Positions 62,466-64,000 of a DNA stretch of 64,000 nt are shown here, piece after piece (within the stretch, counting starts at the first letter, position 1; the number at the start of each line of letters is the position of its first letter). Under the pieces are notes generated by a model that saw only the letters and a list, made by a program, of their open reading frames with translations, ran no database searches and was not told where the DNA came from. Position numbers and translations under genes: made by a program. Origin of the DNA: Leptospira sp. WS60.C2 (GTDB taxonomy: Bacteria > Spirochaetota > Leptospiria > Leptospirales > Leptospiraceae); the NCBI RefSeq assembly GCF_040833955.1, contig NZ_CP162133.1, forward strand, positions 3,293,501-3,357,500, read 5' to 3'.

Positions 62466-63889
62466 AACGAATAGGAATCTTTTTTTTACTTCTATGGAAT
62501 TTCTCTTGTATCCCTGCTCTTTACGAGAGGGATAAAGAAGATTTAAAACTTCCTGATCAATTTGAAAATTGGGAAACTACAGAAAAAGCACAGAAATTAC
62601 AAACAGAGATCTGGAAACAATTTTTCAACGAACCTCAATTGATATCACTCATTGATACGGCTATCGAGAACAATCAGGAACTTGCTGTATTAGAGCAAGA
62701 AATCAGTATCGCAAACAATGAAGTGTTCGCAAGACAAGGGGAGTATTTACCTAAGTTATCATTGCAAGCTGATAGCGGAGTAGAGCAAAAAGAAAGATTT
62801 AGTACACCAAATGCCAATTCACCAACTTTGTTTGCTCATGGTGGACTCATCATGAGTTGGGAAGTGGATATTTGGAAAAAACTAAGAAACGCTACAAAGT
62901 CTTCTTACCTTCGTTATTTGGCAAGTATCGAAGGAAAACGTTATGTTGTCACAAATTTAGTCGCTGAGATAACAGATACCTACTTTGAATTAAAATCCTT
63001 AGATAACCAACTAACACTTGTCGAAAACTATATCGAAGTGCTTTCGAAAGTGAAGGAGATTGTGGTTTTACAAAGGGAAGCAGGTCGCACCACATCGCTT
63101 GCGGTAAAACGGTTTGAAGCAGAGGTAGCAAAGAACTTAGCGCGAAAATACGATATTGTTCAAAGAATTGCCATCACTGAAAATCGGCACAATTTTCTTT
63201 TAGGAAGATTTCCCGAACGAATCAATCGTAATTCAGATGATTTTTTAGAGATCGCTCTTCCTGAGATTCAAAAGTCAGTGCCTGTTGATCTTTTAGAGAA
63301 TCGACCCGATATCAAACAAGCAAGTTTGGTTTTAGAGTCACGTAAGTTAGATATCGAAGTGGCAAGGGCAAGATTTTATCCATCACTCACCATTGATGGA
63401 AACATTGGATATGAAGCCTTCAACTCAAAACACTTCAAGGGTACACCCGTGTCACTTGCCTATGGATTGGGTGGAGGAATCATTGCCCCTCTCATTAACC
63501 GAAAAGCGATTGAAGCCAACTATGCAACAGCCAATAACTTTCAAATTCAAGCGATTTACAATTATGAAGTGTCTCTCTTAAAAGCATTCACAGAGGTTAC
63601 CAATCAAATTGTTAAAATCAAAAATCTTTCTCAAAAGTACGAAGCTAAAAATAAACAAGTACAGAATCTAAAGGAATCTGTAGAGATATCGAATATATTA
63701 TTCAAAGCTGGAAGAATTGATTACATCGATGTTTTGTTTAGCCAAAGAGACTTTTTAGAAGCACAAGTGGAAGCATTTGAATTAAAATACAGCCTAATAG
63801 AAGCAAACGTTGGTTTGTATAAAGCACTTGGAGGTGGATGGCGGGGTCAACAAGAACCTGAAGGGAAAAGAAAAAACGGAACCTTTTAA
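62462..63889 (+). CDS. RND efflux outer-membrane factor (NodT/OprM type), lipoprotein
   Basis: 475 aa. Signal with lipobox WNFS-C16 anchors it in the outer membrane. Two TolC repeats are visible, with LISLIDTAIENNQELAVLEQEI, LENRPDIKQASLVLESRKLDIEVARARFYP and the late SNILFKAGRIDYIDVLFSQRDFLEAQ. It forms the trimeric exit duct. Coupled to the pump gene by a 4-nt overlap; end of the operon. No clear terminator follows before the window ends. Confidence 0.95.
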   Translation: MKRIGIFFLLLWNFSCIPALYERDKEDLKLPDQFENWETTEKAQKLQTEIWKQFFNEPQLISLIDTAIENNQELAVLEQEISIANNEVFARQGEYLPKLSLQADSGVEQKERFSTPNANSPTLFAHGGLIMSWEVDIWKKLRNATKSSYLRYLASIEGKRYVVTNLVAEITDTYFELKSLDNQLTLVENYIEVLSKVKEIVVLQREAGRTTSLAVKRFEAEVAKNLARKYDIVQRIAITENRHNFLLGRFPERINRNSDDFLEIALPEIQKSVPVDLLENRPDIKQASLVLESRKLDIEVARARFYPSLTIDGNIGYEAFNSKHFKGTPVSLAYGLGGGIIAPLINRKAIEANYATANNFQIQAIYNYEVSLLKAFTEVTNQIVKIKNLSQKYEAKNKQVQNLKESVEISNILFKAGRIDYIDVLFSQRDFLEAQVEAFELKYSLIEANVGLYKALGGGWRGQQEPEGKRKNGTF

Positions 63890-64000
63890 ACCAAAGAATT
63901 TTTAAGATATACGTTTTTACCAAAATTCAATTTGGGCGTTCCGATGTTGGTCTCCCCAAGTAAAGCATACAATTAAAATTACTTTCTTTCTATTTTTCTA

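Noticed and set aside
1..64000. CRISPR array, prophage or IS element
   Set aside because: No regularly spaced repeats, integrase, transposase or phage structural genes were seen in either strand.

Overview
The window looks like part of a spirochaete chromosome, most likely a saprophytic Leptospira. The grounds are inference from content: AT-rich coding (high-30s %GC by eye), an hrcA-grpE-dnaK-dnaJ operon behind a perfect CIRCE element, many lipoproteins with relaxed spirochaete lipoboxes, a 7TMR-DISM/PP2C signalling protein, and several GTG/TTG starts. Nothing looks like a phage, plasmid, IS element or CRISPR array; almost all of it is densely packed chromosomal coding sequence.

Layout. 1-5.9 kb: a partial acyl-CoA dehydrogenase, a LysM/M23 peptidase, a CPBP membrane protease coupled to an exported protein, small unknowns including a FliG-like single domain, and an M32 carboxypeptidase. 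6.0-6.6 kb: tRNA-Gly(TCC) followed by the only long gene-free stretch, GC-rich and full of hairpins, holding one copy of a 62-bp repeat that recurs at 34.1 kb. 6.6-16.9 kb: an Old Yellow Enzyme, a PP2C phosphatase with an unknown zinc-ribbon partner, a PAS histidine kinase, an outer-membrane-like protein, pirin and ilvD. 17-22 kb: a TetR/TonB-receptor/lipoprotein operon divergent from a nitroreductase, with two candidate TetR operators between them. 22.5-31 kb: an M20 peptidase, an ankyrin lipoprotein, an SPFH protein, a 995-aa TonB receptor, a small lipoprotein and a beta-helix lipoprotein. The receptor and beta-helix genes each follow a Pho-box-like 7-4-7 direct repeat. 31-34 kb: murB, mltG and an Spx/ArsC-like protein.

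34.2-43.3 kb is the most unusual region. Five tightly packed genes encode a circularly permuted ATP-grasp enzyme, an alpha-E protein, a giant transglutaminase-DUF2126 protein, an ATP-grasp/alpha-E fusion and a second transglutaminase. This is a duplicated form of a predicted but poorly characterised peptide-ligating/modifying system. It is preceded by a good sigma-54 (-24/-12) promoter match, which would tie it to nitrogen or another RpoN-controlled stimulus. The second ATP-grasp domain lacks the glycine-rich loop of the first and may be non-catalytic.

43.4-50.6 kb: an SDR, YqgE/AlgH and a Gfo/Idh/MocA oxidoreductase directly downstream of the hrcA-grpE-dnaK-dnaJ heat-shock operon, which has a readable sigma-70 promoter and CIRCE. 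50.6-53.3 kb: a PAS-GGDEF diguanylate cyclase overlapping a DUF2961 (GH172-like) gene and a membrane protein. 53.3-57.5 kb: glnD followed 1 nt later by a GH13 alpha-glucosidase. 57.7-63.9 kb: a complete RND efflux operon (small exported protein, lipoprotein adaptor, HAE-type pump, NodT/TolC-type outer-membrane lipoprotein).
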